Below, one piece after another: positions 43,344 to 51,220 of a DNA stretch of 51,297 bases; position 1 is the stretch's first letter, and each line of letters begins with the position of its first letter. The stretch comes from Syntrophobacterales bacterium. GTDB taxonomy: Bacteria; Desulfobacterota; Syntrophia; Syntrophales; UBA2192. Below the pieces are notes generated by a model. It was not told the DNA's origin, ran no database searches, and saw only the letters and a list, made by a program, of their open reading frames with translations. The translations under genes and the position numbers were made by a program. Where the stretch lies: positions 1 through 51,297 of the forward strand of contig JAGPKU010000010.1 of NCBI GenBank assembly GCA_018053845.1, given 5' to 3'.

Positions 43344-44945
43344 CTATGCCGCGCAGCCGCCGTTGCAGTTCAGTTCGTCGTCGATGCCGTCCAGGTCGAG
43401 CTGGAAACGCACCGGCCCGCGGTACCGCTCCCGGAAGCGCCGGTGCAGGGCGCACTCGGAGGTCGGCAGGGACCAGGACGTGGCGATGGCCCCGTGTCCC
43501 TTGGGGAACACGCTGATCTCCACGTCGATGAAATCGGCCGGGGCGAGCGCCGCTTCCCGGTCGACGAGGTCGTCCCCCTCGGCGTAGCAGAGCAGCCAGC
43601 GGATGCCCTTTTCCTGAAGGCGCTTGAAGTTCAGGGGTCTGCCGAACAGGGTCACCGGCAGGGTGCCGTCGCTCGCAACGGGCCTGGTGTAGGAGTCGAA
43701 GCTCAGCTGGGTGATGCCGATGGGAAGGTCGTTGCGCTCGTAGATGAGCCAGTAGTTCAGGGCCGCGGCCGTCGGGGTGATCCGGATGTGGTCGAGGTTC
43801 TCCCGGTTGAACATGGAAAGGTCGCGGTAGAAGGTGAAGACCGGGGCCTCGCGCTCCATGCTCTTGAGCTTGTAGACCCAGCTCATGACCTTGCCGTCGA
43901 CGATCCGGTTGCCGTTGGGCAGGGTCTTGACCGCGTAGCCCAGGTCCCGGAAACGGGGGGGGATGTGCTCGAGGTATTCCACCAGGGCCTTGCTGCGGGT
44001 GCCGTCCATGGGAGCGACACAGGTGATGAAGGCGTCCACGAGCCCGTCGAGCTCGCCGGACATCAGGTTGAGGGCCGCCACGAACCCGCCCTGGCAGAAC
44101 CCGTTGAGGGTCACGGGCCTGCCGTGGCGCTCGCGGATGACCTCGCAGAAGCGCTTCATGTCGAGGCAGTCGTCCTCCCCGGTCATGGTCTGCACGGCCG
44201 GGTTGGCGTGGATGTCCTTCATGATGCGGATGTAGGTCGGGATCCCCTGGTTGGCGAAGCAGTGCGTGTAGCTCTTGTTCTCGTCCGGCAGGAAGGCGAG
44301 GATCGAGGCCCCCAGGACGTAGGGCGGGATGATGAGGACGGGCTTTGCGCCCGGGCGGACCTCCGCGCAGCCCTTCCAGGGCAGCACCTGGTAGAGGATG
44401 AAGCGGTCCGTCTCGGCCGCCTTCACGTACCCGCCGTCGTCGAAGTGGAAGCCGAATCGGGGCCCGATGTCCCGGATGGCCCGAGGGTACTCGTCCGTGA
44501 GGAGTTTGAGCAGGTGGGAGAGGCGCTCGGCGTGCTGGGCGATGTCTTCTCCCTCCCGGTCGAACAGGGTGTTGAGCCATGCCGATTGCCGTCTCTGCAT
44601 CTCGCCGGCGTGAAACTGGTTCATCGACCGCAGGGTGCTGAGCATTCCCTTCCGGGCGATGTCCATGTTGAAGTGCAGCAGCTCGAGGTAGTCCCGGGCC
44701 GTTTCCTGCGGCTGGTGCTCGACGATCTTCCGCTTCTCGGTCCGCTGGAAGGAGTTGAGCGCCACCCAGTACGGGGCCATGAAGTCGAAGTAGTAGCTCG
44801 AGACCCCGTTGACATAGGTCTGCGAGGCCTTGAGCAGCTCCGCCGAGGACAGGGCCATCTTGAGGCCGACCTCGGCGGGCTTCAGCGGCAGGTTCAGGAG
44901 GGTCCCCATGAGGTCCCTCGACGGCACGCGCGTGAACGGGAACAT
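43344..44945 (-). CDS. PhaC-like polyhydroxyalkanoate synthase (large, class I/II-like)
   Basis: The 533-residue protein has a PHA synthase hydrolase domain after an N-terminal region of about 200 residues. The nucleophile box GFCQGGF (Cys284) fits GxCxGG, and Asp458 or Asp459 (AEGDDLVDRE) and His484 (PKGHGAIATSW) complete the triad. The N-terminus, with PSRDLMGTLLNLP, is not that of a standard class I enzyme. Having this next to a class III PhaEC pair is unusual; it may accept other chain lengths or be a depolymerase/thioesterase-like relative. GGAAGGGAAGGA precedes the ATG. It lies between the phasin genes and the PhaE-like genes within one operon. Confidence 0.82.
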   Translation of the reverse strand: MFPFTRVPSRDLMGTLLNLPLKPAEVGLKMALSSAELLKASQTYVNGVSSYYFDFMAPYWVALNSFQRTEKRKIVEHQPQETARDYLELLHFNMDIARKGMLSTLRSMNQFHAGEMQRRQSAWLNTLFDREGEDIAQHAERLSHLLKLLTDEYPRAIRDIGPRFGFHFDDGGYVKAAETDRFILYQVLPWKGCAEVRPGAKPVLIIPPYVLGASILAFLPDENKSYTHCFANQGIPTYIRIMKDIHANPAVQTMTGEDDCLDMKRFCEVIRERHGRPVTLNGFCQGGFVAALNLMSGELDGLVDAFITCVAPMDGTRSKALVEYLEHIPPRFRDLGYAVKTLPNGNRIVDGKVMSWVYKLKSMEREAPVFTFYRDLSMFNRENLDHIRITPTAAALNYWLIYERNDLPIGITQLSFDSYTRPVASDGTLPVTLFGRPLNFKRLQEKGIRWLLCYAEGDDLVDREAALAPADFIDVEISVFPKGHGAIATSWSLPTSECALHRRFRERYRGPVRFQLDLDGIDDELNCNGGCAA

Positions 44946-44994
44946 CGTCGATCCTTCCCTTCCTCCGGATCGGTCCGGATCCGGGAACCGTTCG

Positions 44995-45261
44995 CTACTT
45001 CTTCTCCTGGAAGAAGGCTTCCATCTTCTTGAAGTTTTCGTCCACGAGCTTCTTGTAGTCGTCGTAGCCCTTCTTGTACATCGAAGCCCACTCCCTGGCG
45101 GCCTTCTTGCCCTCCTCGGACATGCCCGAGGCCTGGTCGATGTAGAGGTTGAAGACCTTCTCCATCTGCTCCTGGAGCATGTTGAGGTTCTTGAAGGCGT
45201 TCTCGTAGGCCGACTTGTTGAAATCGATCATCTGCTTGATCAGGTCCTTGGGCTGCATCAT
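44995..45261 (-). CDS. Phasin-like granule protein 2
   Basis: The 88-residue helical protein is a close paralogue of the gene upstream. Shared are the FxFxKS element near residue 13, MLQEQMEKVFNLYIDQ, SEEGKKAAREW, and the closing VDENFKKMEAFF. Phasins coat PHA granules and control their size. AAGGAGGG lies five bases before the ATG-ATG start. It is the second gene of the pha operon. Confidence 0.82.
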   Translation of the reverse strand: MMQPKDLIKQMIDFNKSAYENAFKNLNMLQEQMEKVFNLYIDQASGMSEEGKKAAREWASMYKKGYDDYKKLVDENFKKMEAFFQEKK

Positions 45262-45291
45262 ATCATCCCTCCTTGCGGCTGTCGCCGGTTT

Positions 45292-45567
45292 TTAATTCGC
45301 GGACTTCGCGGCCTCGGCGAAGAAGTCCTCGACCTTCTTGAAGCTCTCGTCCACGGCGGCCTTGAAGTCCTCGCCGCCCTTCTTGTAGGCCTTGATCCAC
45401 TCCTGGACGGCCTTCTTGCCCTCTTCGGGGAAGCCCTGCGTCTGGTCGAGGTACATCTCGAACATCTTCTGGCTCTGCTCCTGGAGCATCGCCATGGCGT
45501 TGTAGGTGTTCTCGAAGGTTGACTTGTAGAAATCGAAGGTCTGCTTGACTACTTTCTTGGGGTCCAT
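45292..45567 (-). CDS. Phasin-like granule protein 1, first gene of the pha operon
   Basis: The 91-residue helical protein begins MDPKKVVKQTFDFYKS and has MLQEQSQKMFEMYLDQTQ, EEGKKAVQEWIKAYKKG and VDESFKKVEDFF, in the same order as in the other two small phasin-like proteins of the window. The ATG at 45567 is chosen because GGAGGA stands eight bases upstream and the promoter predicts a transcript start near 45600, which excludes the longer reading from 45618. It should bind the granule surface. The preceding promoter carries a 15-bp palindrome. Confidence 0.85.
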   Translation of the reverse strand: MDPKKVVKQTFDFYKSTFENTYNAMAMLQEQSQKMFEMYLDQTQGFPEEGKKAVQEWIKAYKKGGEDFKAAVDESFKKVEDFFAEAAKSAN

Positions 45568-45606
45568 GGAAAAATCCTCCTTGGGTGTTTGGGTTCTTGT
45601 GCCGTG

Positions 45607-45635
45607 AATATAAACCACCCTCGGCGGCTTGTCAA
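45607..45635 (-). promoter_or_regulatory. Sigma-70 promoter of the pha operon
   Basis: On the minus strand TTGACA (45635-45630), a 17-base spacer and TATATT (45612-45607). Nearly consensus; it sits 40 bases before the first phasin ATG. Confidence 0.82.
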
Positions 45636-45642
45636 GAAAAAA

Positions 45643-45657
45643 TGTTGCATTGCAACA
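45643..45657. promoter_or_regulatory. Palindromic operator upstream of the pha promoter
   Basis: TGTTGCATTGCAACA is a perfect 7-1-7 palindrome, seven bases upstream of the -35 box. It holds TGC-N3-GCA, the core I recall for PhaR sites in alphaproteobacteria. A second site of the same form lies at 47924-47938. Confidence 0.72.
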
Positions 45658-45975
45658 AAATCAAATCAAAAATTCGTGAATCGTTATATCGTCAATAATA
45701 TCAGTTATATGTATTATCTATGCCCTGCTTATCCCGGCTTCCTGGCGGCGTTTTATATCGCAATGTAGCATTACGGGCGCCCTCGCGGTGCCTGCAGGCA
45801 GGGGACAGCGAGTCGCGGGACACGGCATCTGAAAGAGTTCCGGGCAAGCGGGGCGGGTCAGGGGCGGCCCTCAGGTGCGGGTCACGAAGGAAGTGCGGCG
45901 CAACATCGCGTCTCCCGCCGCCCGCGAAAAACTATACACGAAAGCGGTGCATCCCGGCAACGGGAAAAACGGCCC

Positions 45976-47364
45976 TCAGCGGTCGCTGCGTTCGAGCAGG
46001 AAGCGGATGATCCGGCTGTAGTGACGGTCCAGCACCCTGCGGGACCGGAACAGCCCCATGTGACCCGCGTCGCAGCGAAGAACGAGCCTGTCCGACGGGG
46101 CGACCCCCTCGATGAGATCCACGTGGCCGATGGCCTGGCCGCAGGGGGCGATGTTGTCCTTCGTGCCGCCCAGGGCCCAGATGGGCACCGACGCGGGGTA
46201 GTCCTTCACGCCGATCCGCCGTCCCCGGATCTCCAGGGAGCCCCGGATCAGCGCATTGCGGACGAAGACCTTCTTGTACGTGTCCCGGAGAAAGCTCTCG
46301 GGGAAGTCGTGGCTGTAGTTGTACCACTGGTAGAAGGCCATCTGGCGGCCGGCGGTTTCCTCGTTGCCGTCGCGAAGGTCCGTGAGGAGCTTCTTCAGGT
46401 TGTCGAAGTGCTGGGGCATGCCCAGGATGTAGAACCCGAGCACCTGCAGCCGGCCGTCGTAGACTGCACGGCCTTCGCCGGGCAGACCCGGCGGCACCCG
46501 GCTGCCCAGGACCGTGGTCAGCAGGTCGATGTAAGGCTCGCCCATGGCCCTCGCGAAATCGGAAAGAAACCCCCTCTCGGCGTCGGTGTTCATGGGGGCG
46601 CCCGCCGAGCCGAAGGTCCTGCCCAGGTGCGGGAAGAGGATGAGGGTCGCCATCAGCAGAGGCCCCGGCTGGCAGACGGCCACGAGGTGCGCGGGGTGTC
46701 CCGTCTTTTCCTTCAGGGTCTCGAGGATCACCCGGTATTGTTCCACCTGGCCCTCGAAGTCCTCGTGATGCCTGCGGCCCTCCACGTACAGGGGGATCTC
46801 CTGGGCGCATTTCTGCTCCACGATCGCCATGCGCGTCAGGCCGCAGTCCCGCATGAAGAGCGCGACGCGCTCGGCGATGTTGGAGTGGTGGCCGGCCCGG
46901 GGGGCGAAGACGACGGTGTAGTTGCCGATCTCGTGGCGCTGCGCTTTCGAGAGGTCGATGAGGCGCATGCCCGGGAGGTCGGCCAGCACCTCTCCCGCCT
47001 CGCTGAAGCCCTGGCAGGGAGGCGCCTCGCAGAAGAGCTTCAGGAATTCCGCCTCGCCGTGGCGCGTCCGTTCGTAGCGACGCGCGGGCAGGGAGATCAC
47101 GTCCGCCATCGCCCGGGCCATCTCCCGCTCCATGCCGTCGAGGCTGTCGGCCAGCAGAGCGGCGGGACGTTCGACCACCGTGCCGGTCAGGAGGAAGCGC
47201 CACATCTCGAGGCCGATGCTGCTTGCCGCGGTGAGCGAGTCGAGCCAGAGCAGTGACCAGCGGTTGCCCAGGCCGACCATGTCGGCGGACAAGTCGAGCG
47301 TCGACCGGACGGATTTCAGGGATGCGGCCACTGCGGGTGCGAGGGTATTGAGGGTGTTGGGCAT
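45976..47364 (-). CDS. phaZ: Intracellular polyhydroxyalkanoate depolymerase
   Basis: The 462-residue hydrolase has the intracellular depolymerase nucleophile motif AVCQPGP (Cys231), Asp403 (GGTKDNIAPC) and His435 (DAGHMGLF). The Cys-Asp spacing of 172 residues equals that of Ralstonia PhaZ as I recall it, and the box is not the GxCxGG of synthases. It releases hydroxyacids or their CoA esters from the granule. The start at 47364 (MPNTLNTLAP) is supported by AGAGGAGGG; the longer frame to 47520 lacks one. It lies between the phasin operon and the third phasin on the same strand. Confidence 0.88.
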   Translation of the reverse strand: MPNTLNTLAPAVAASLKSVRSTLDLSADMVGLGNRWSLLWLDSLTAASSIGLEMWRFLLTGTVVERPAALLADSLDGMEREMARAMADVISLPARRYERTRHGEAEFLKLFCEAPPCQGFSEAGEVLADLPGMRLIDLSKAQRHEIGNYTVVFAPRAGHHSNIAERVALFMRDCGLTRMAIVEQKCAQEIPLYVEGRRHHEDFEGQVEQYRVILETLKEKTGHPAHLVAVCQPGPLLMATLILFPHLGRTFGSAGAPMNTDAERGFLSDFARAMGEPYIDLLTTVLGSRVPPGLPGEGRAVYDGRLQVLGFYILGMPQHFDNLKKLLTDLRDGNEETAGRQMAFYQWYNYSHDFPESFLRDTYKKVFVRNALIRGSLEIRGRRIGVKDYPASVPIWALGGTKDNIAPCGQAIGHVDLIEGVAPSDRLVLRCDAGHMGLFRSRRVLDRHYSRIIRFLLERSDR

Positions 47365-47562
47365 GTTCCCTCCTCTGCGTACCAATGGATTTGCCGGGCG
47401 TTCAGAAAGCGGTGCATGCTTCCGGCCCGGAGTTGGACGGGGGTAAGAAGGCGCGAAGGTGAGAACGTGAGAACGTGAGAAAGGCGATATCCGTGCCGGT
47501 GCCGTAAACGAGATTTGCAAGCCGGCTCCGCTCTTCTCCCGCGATCAGCTTCTCACCCTCTC

Positions 47563-47581
47563 CCTGCGCGGTCTGCGCAGG
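47563..47581 (-). terminator. Hairpin behind the third phasin gene
   Basis: A perfect 7-bp stem (CCTGCGC/GCGCAGG) begins four bases after the stop at 47585 but has no U-tract. Confidence 0.35.
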
Positions 47582-47584
47582 AGC

Positions 47585-47842
47585 CTACTCCTCGAAATAG
47601 AGATTGAAGGGCCGGAACCCCTCGTCGATGACCCCCTTCATGGCGGCCGTGTGCTGGCGGAGAGCCTCGAGCCAGTCGGTGATCGCCCGCTTGCCCTCGT
47701 AGGGCATGACGGGGGACTGCTCCAGAAGCCTCTCCAGGGTCTTTTGCGACTGCAACTGGACGGCAAGCGACGCATCGAGCGTCCGGGTGATGGCGGTGTG
47801 ACAGAACTGCAGGGTCTGCTTGGCTACAGGGTTGGTTTGCAT
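47585..47842 (-). CDS. Phasin-like granule protein 3
   Basis: The 85-residue helical product is a more distant paralogue of the two phasin-like proteins at 44995-45567. It keeps the order VAKQTLQF, LQSQKTLERLLEQ, EGKRAITDWL and a closing VIDEGFRPFNLYF. The ATG at 47842 is set by GGAGG eight bases upstream; the longer open frame reaching 48319 runs back through the promoter and was not accepted. It has its own promoter and palindrome and is divergent from phaR. Confidence 0.78.
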   Translation of the reverse strand: MQTNPVAKQTLQFCHTAITRTLDASLAVQLQSQKTLERLLEQSPVMPYEGKRAITDWLEALRQHTAAMKGVIDEGFRPFNLYFEE

Positions 47843-47888
47843 GTCGAGAGCCTCCACGGTGATGCGAATCAGCGCTGTTTGGGGGCTG

Positions 47889-47917
47889 GTTCTAAACTGT
47901 TCGAAGAAGCTTGTCAA
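47889..47917 (-). promoter_or_regulatory. Sigma-70 promoter of phasin gene 3
   Basis: On the minus strand TTGACA (47917-47912), a 17-base spacer and TAGAAC (47894-47889). The -35 context CTTGACAAG is identical to that of the pha operon promoter. Confidence 0.7.
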
Positions 47918-47923
47918 GTCCGA

Positions 47924-47938
47924 TGTTGCGGCGCAACA
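47924..47938. promoter_or_regulatory. Palindromic operator between phasin 3 and phaR
   Basis: TGTTGCGGCGCAACA is a perfect 7-1-7 palindrome six bases upstream of the -35 box. It differs from the operator at 45643 only in its three central bases and so shares both TGTTGC arms. Confidence 0.72.
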
Positions 47939-47981
47939 AGGCCTCGGAGGCCCCGATTTCGGCAAGGTGTAGATTAAGGCA

Positions 47982-48010
47982 TTGATATTCAAGGAATTAT
48001 CTGATACACA
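47982..48010 (+). promoter_or_regulatory. Probable promoter of phaR
   Basis: TTGATA (47982-47987), a 17-base spacer and TACACA (48005-48010) with TG one base before it, so extended -10 type. It lies 82 bases before the phaR ATG and about 45 bases from the shared operator. Confidence 0.5.
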
Positions 48011-48091
48011 ACAGCTGACTTTCCCCTGCCGGTATTCGTTTGTTGCACGGTTACATCCAGTTTCAGCATATGGAGGGAGGAGACGGGGACT

Positions 48092-48571
48092 ATGGCCGAT
48101 CGGGTGGTGATCAAAAAGTACAACAACCGGCGACTCTACGACACCGAGAAGAACGCCTACGTGACGCTGGCGACGCTTTCGGAGATGATCAAGGAGGGCC
48201 GCCAGATCGAGGTGATCGACGCCCAGACCAAGGAGGACGTGACGGCCTTCACCCTCACCCAGATCATCCTCGAGGAGGCGAAGAGCAAGCAGTTCCTGCT
48301 GCCCGTCCCGCTGTTGCACCTCATGATCCAGTTCGGCGAGACCGTCCTGGCGGAGTTCTTCGAGAAATACCTGCAGCAGGTCGTCCGAAACTACCTGGCC
48401 TACAAGACCTCGGTGGACGCGCAGTTTGCCAAGTGGCTGGATCTCGGGGCGCAGCTCTCCCAGCAGGCCCCGCAGGTGGCGCCCCCCTTCAACCCCTTCC
48501 TGAGCGTCTTTGACATGTTCCCCAAGACCCCCGGGGAGAAGCCCGGGGGGCCGAAGAAGAAGGGGCCCTGA
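48092..48571 (+). CDS. phaR: PHA synthesis repressor PhaR
   Basis: The 159-residue protein has the PHB accumulation regulator N-terminal domain almost complete: VVIKKYNNRRLYDTEKNAYV (residues 5-24), then LSEMIKEGRQIEVIDAQTKE and VTAFTLTQIILEEAK. After it a second conserved helical part (about 65-110) and a proline-rich tail. PhaR binds both DNA and PHA granules and keeps phasin genes off until granules form. A GGAGGGAGGAG tract precedes the ATG. Its gene is divergent from phasin 3, with a palindromic operator between them, so autoregulation is likely. Confidence 0.92.
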   Translation: MADRVVIKKYNNRRLYDTEKNAYVTLATLSEMIKEGRQIEVIDAQTKEDVTAFTLTQIILEEAKSKQFLLPVPLLHLMIQFGETVLAEFFEKYLQQVVRNYLAYKTSVDAQFAKWLDLGAQLSQQAPQVAPPFNPFLSVFDMFPKTPGEKPGGPKKKGP

Positions 48572-48624
48572 GGGGCGGGGCGGCCGTCCGCCCCCGGCGA
48601 AACGGCCTGCGGAAGGGCATACCC

Positions 48625-49017
48625 ATGCGAAAGTTCGACATCATCGACCCCTGGCACCTCGAGGGCCGCTACACCTATTCCACGGCGGTCCGCAGGGGTC
48701 CCTTTCTCTTCATCTCCGGGGTGATTGCGCGGGACCCCGACACGGGCAAGATCGCGGGCAAGGGCGATATCGTCGCACAGGCCGACTTCATTTTCCGCAA
48801 GATCGAAAAAATATTGGAAGCGGCGGGCGGGACCTTCGACGACGTCGTGAAGACTACGGACTATGTGACCACCCTCGAGCGCTACGGCGAGACGGCCGCC
48901 GTCCGCAGAAAATACTTCAGGAACGGCTACCCGGCCGCCACAGGTGTCGTCGTCAAGGCCCTCGTGAACCCGGAGGCGCTCATCGAGATCGATGCCGTCG
49001 CCATCATCGAAACATAG
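48625..49017 (+). CDS. RidA/YjgF family protein
   Basis: The 130-residue protein has the RidA fold signature: an early GPFLFISGVIARDPDTGKI, a middle helix QADFIFRKIEKILEAAGG with FDDVVKTTDYVT, and the terminal PAATGVVVKALVNPEALIEIDAVA. RidA enzymes hydrolyse reactive enamines and imines from PLP enzymes, but the Arg that is catalytic in the RidA subgroup (usually in PxR-x3-V) is Thr or Val here (PAATGVVV), so this is probably one of the Rid subgroups with another task. GGAAGG precedes the ATG. It lies 53 bases behind phaR. Confidence 0.85.
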   Translation: MRKFDIIDPWHLEGRYTYSTAVRRGPFLFISGVIARDPDTGKIAGKGDIVAQADFIFRKIEKILEAAGGTFDDVVKTTDYVTTLERYGETAAVRRKYFRNGYPAATGVVVKALVNPEALIEIDAVAIIET

Positions 49018-49065
49018 GGGACAGGGAACATTTTTTGCTTGATTATAGGGGTGTGTCTGTTCAGA

Positions 49066-49155
49066 ATGAACGCGACGAGATTGAACCCGGTGATCCACAA
49101 CCTGCTGTTTCGGTTCGTCATGCTTGCCGTCTGCCTCGCGCTGTACGCCTGCTGA
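49066..49155 (+). CDS. Possible 29-residue lipoprotein-like peptide
   Basis: The open frame gives a basic N-terminus, a hydrophobic stretch and ends directly after LALYAC, so the last residue would be the lipidated cysteine of a lipobox. There is no good ribosome site (GGGGTG 12 bases upstream) and no match I know. It may be chance, a remnant, or a very small lipopeptide. Confidence 0.22.
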   Translation: MNATRLNPVIHNLLFRFVMLAVCLALYAC

Positions 49156-49250
49156 CCGGTCCGCTGAGCGGGGCAGGTCGTGCCCCGCGGCGTTCTGAAG
49201 CGGCCCAGGTCTTGCGAACCCTGCGATCCGGGAGCCCGGAGGGTCTGCTG

Positions 49251-50231
49251 TTGCACAGGAAAAAAAAGCGCCCTGCCTTTCTTCTTTCCCTGCGGGCCAT
49301 CCTCCTGGCGGCCAGCCTGCTGCTTGTCGGCCAGCACCTGGCTGCAGCGCCCGCCAGGGCCGGCATGCCCGTGCCCATCCATGAGTTCCCCTCCGCCATG
49401 CTGCTTTGCGGGGAGAGGGTCCCCCTCGAGAGGCAGGACGTCTGGGAGATGATGGACCAGGCCTTCGTCCTGTCCGTCTACAACCAGGAGCAGGTCATCC
49501 TCTGGATCAAGCGCGCCAACCGGTATTTTCCCCACATCGAGCGGCGGCTGCGGGAGCGGAAGATGCCCGACGATCTCAAGTACGTGGCCGTCGTGGAGAG
49601 CTCCCTGAGGACCTATGCCGTTTCGTCGGCCAGGGCGACGGGGCCCTGGCAGTTCATGGAGAAGACGGCGAAGCGCTACGGGTTGCGCGTGGACGGCGCG
49701 ATCGACGAACGGCTCCACTTCGAGAAGGCCACCGAGTCGGCCCTCGATTACCTGGCCGATCTCCACCGGCAGTTCGGCAGCTGGGGCCTGGCCCTGGCGG
49801 CCTACAACTGCGGCGAGGACCGGGTGGCCAAGAGCCTCGAGATGCAGCAGGCGGAAGGCTACTACGACCTGGACCTCCCGCTGGAGACGGAGCGGTACCT
49901 CTTCCGCATCCTCTCGGCCAAGGTGATCCTGACCAACCCCGAGCGCTACGGCTACCGCACCTCCGCGATCCGGGTCTATCCCGTCGTCGAGACGGACCGC
50001 ATCGAGCTGCAGGCCCACCGCGAGGTGCACGTCAACGTCATCGCCCGGGCCTGCGGGACGAACTACAAGACCATCCGCGAGCTCAACCCGGAGATCCGCA
50101 ACTCGTCGCTGCCCCCGGGCCGCTACAGCCTGAAGGTCCCGAAGGGCGCGGCCCGTGACTTCCGCGAGAACTTCGAGAAGATCCTCTCGCAGGAGACGCC
50201 TCCGAAGAACGGGCAGAAGAAGAGGATGTAG
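49251..50231 (+). CDS. Lytic transglycosylase of the MltD/SLT type
   Basis: The 326-residue protein starts with basic residues and a hydrophobic segment (about 10-35), then an SLT (goose-lysozyme-like) domain: catalytic Glu116 in VAVVESSLRTYAVSSARATG, GPWQFMEKTAKRYGL and LALAAYNCGEDRV. A short C-terminal unit (VNVIARACGTNYKTIRELNP to the Leu-Pro-x-Gly turn) resembles LysM, as in MltD. It cuts peptidoglycan between MurNAc and GlcNAc in the periplasm. The start is TTG at 49251, seven bases behind GGAGGG; no ATG or GTG in frame gives a signal sequence. It follows ridA by 233 bases. Confidence 0.88.
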   Translation: MHRKKKRPAFLLSLRAILLAASLLLVGQHLAAAPARAGMPVPIHEFPSAMLLCGERVPLERQDVWEMMDQAFVLSVYNQEQVILWIKRANRYFPHIERRLRERKMPDDLKYVAVVESSLRTYAVSSARATGPWQFMEKTAKRYGLRVDGAIDERLHFEKATESALDYLADLHRQFGSWGLALAAYNCGEDRVAKSLEMQQAEGYYDLDLPLETERYLFRILSAKVILTNPERYGYRTSAIRVYPVVETDRIELQAHREVHVNVIARACGTNYKTIRELNPEIRNSSLPPGRYSLKVPKGAARDFRENFEKILSQETPPKNGQKKRM

Positions 50232-50246
50232 CCGCCGCGGGCGGCT
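50230..50246 (+). terminator. Hairpin at the stop of the transglycosylase gene
   Basis: A 7-bp stem (AGCCGCC/GGCGGCT) with a GCG loop starting within the stop codon. No U-tract. Confidence 0.3.
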
Positions 50247-50250
50247 CCAT

Positions 50251-50278
50251 CAGCCGACAGCCAACAGTCAACAGCCAG
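50251..50278. repeat. Heptad array (CAGCCNN)x4
   Basis: Units CAGCCGA, CAGCCAA, CAGTCAA, CAGCCAG in exact register, 20 bases after the transglycosylase stop. Confidence 0.68.
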
Positions 50279-50382
50279 CAATAGATCCTCCTTCCCGTCT
50301 TGTGGCCTGAAGCCTTTCCCCATAAGTTGTTGCAAATCTTTTCAATCCATCGTAACCATGGGCGCCGAACCATTGTGTGCCT

Positions 50383-51045
50383 ATGGAATTCGAAATCATC
50401 CGCTCGAGAAGGAAAACGATCGCCATCGAGATTACGAGGGAGGGGAAGATCATCGTCCGCGCGCCCCTTCGGCTGGCGCGCCGCGAGGTGACGGCTTTCG
50501 TGGATCGGCACCGCGACTGGGTCGCGCGGAAGCGGGACCAGGCAAAAAAGCGCGGCGAGCAGGCATGGCCGCGGACGTTCCGCGAGGGGGAACTCTTTCC
50601 CTTCCTGGGCGAGATGCACCGCTTGCGGCTTGTCGAAGGCGGGGCATATCTGCGGAGGGAAAACGGCGAGTTCCTGCTGGGGGCCGACCTGGCCCGCAGG
50701 GCCGCCGCTGTGTTCCGCACCTGGTACCGGGCGAGGGCCCGGGAGGTTCTCGAGGACCGGGTGGAGCGGCTCGCCCGGCGGATGGGGCTCACGGTGCGCG
50801 CCGTGCGGATCACCGACGCGAGACAGCGGTGGGGCTCCTGCAGCGCCTCGGGAACCCTGAATTTCCCTTGGCGTCTCGTCACGGCCCCGCCGGGCGTCAT
50901 CGACTACGTCGTCGTCCACGAACTGGCCCACCTCGTCGAGCTCAACCACTCCCGTCTCTTCTGGGATTGCGTCGCCCGGGTCCTCCCGGATCACCGCAGA
51001 CGGCGCCGGTGGCTCCGGGAGCACGAGCATCTGCTCGAGGTGTGA
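50383..51045 (+). CDS. YgjP-like metallopeptidase domain protein (DUF45)
   Basis: The 220-residue protein shows the zinc site HELAH (His179, Glu180, His183) with a further NHS (His189) and FW, the pattern of the YgjP/DUF45 family, preceded by RWGSCSASGTLNFPWRLV, also typical. The N-terminal half has the expected beta strands with RRKTIAIEI. Members are thought to be zinc peptidases of unknown target. ATG at 50383 is used; an in-frame GTG at 50377 is possible. There is no strong ribosome site. A terminator at 51171 separates it from the convergent gene on the other strand. Confidence 0.9.
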   Translation: MEFEIIRSRRKTIAIEITREGKIIVRAPLRLARREVTAFVDRHRDWVARKRDQAKKRGEQAWPRTFREGELFPFLGEMHRLRLVEGGAYLRRENGEFLLGADLARRAAAVFRTWYRARAREVLEDRVERLARRMGLTVRAVRITDARQRWGSCSASGTLNFPWRLVTAPPGVIDYVVVHELAHLVELNHSRLFWDCVARVLPDHRRRRRWLREHEHLLEV

Positions 51046-51170
51046 CGCTTCCGCGATCCCCGCGGCTAGGCGCCCGGACGGGGCGAGGCCGCACGCGGCA
51101 GGCCTTCGAAGAGGGGGAAACGGAATCGGAAACAGGGAGGGGAGGGGGCGATGCCCCTCAGGACAGGCAA

Positions 51171-51197
51171 GGGGGCTTCCCGGACCGGGAAGCCCCC
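51171..51197. terminator. Terminator between convergent genes
   Basis: A perfect 12-bp stem, GGGGGCTTCCCG/CGGGAAGCCCCC, with a GAC loop. U-tracts are poor on both sides (TTCG on plus, TTGCC on minus), but it lies midway between two convergent genes. Confidence 0.6.
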
Positions 51198-51220
51198 TTC
51201 GCGCGGTGGCCTAAAGGCCC

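Larger units (their letters stand above)
45568..45975. other. Intergenic stretch between the pha operon and phaZ
   Basis: These 408 bases hold the pha promoter (45607-45635), its palindrome (45643-45657) and an AT-rich patch to about 45725 that could act as an upstream element. A near-palindrome, CGCAATG-TAG-CATTACG, lies at 45749-45765. From there to 45975 I see no gene and no clear signal. Confidence 0.6.

Noticed and set aside
45568-45618. Longer start of phasin 1 at 45618
   Set aside because: It would start upstream of the predicted transcript start and within the -10 region. The ATG at 45567 has GGAGGA at the right distance.
45749-45765. CGCAATG-TAG-CATTACG as another operator of the pha operon
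   Set aside because: The arms have a mismatch, the sequence differs from TGTTGC-N3-GCAACA, and it is more than 110 bases from the promoter.
47843-48319. N-terminal extension of phasin 3 into a 244-residue protein
   Set aside because: The extension reads through the promoter, the palindrome and the start of phaR. The internal ATG at 47842 has a good ribosome site and lies behind the predicted transcript start.
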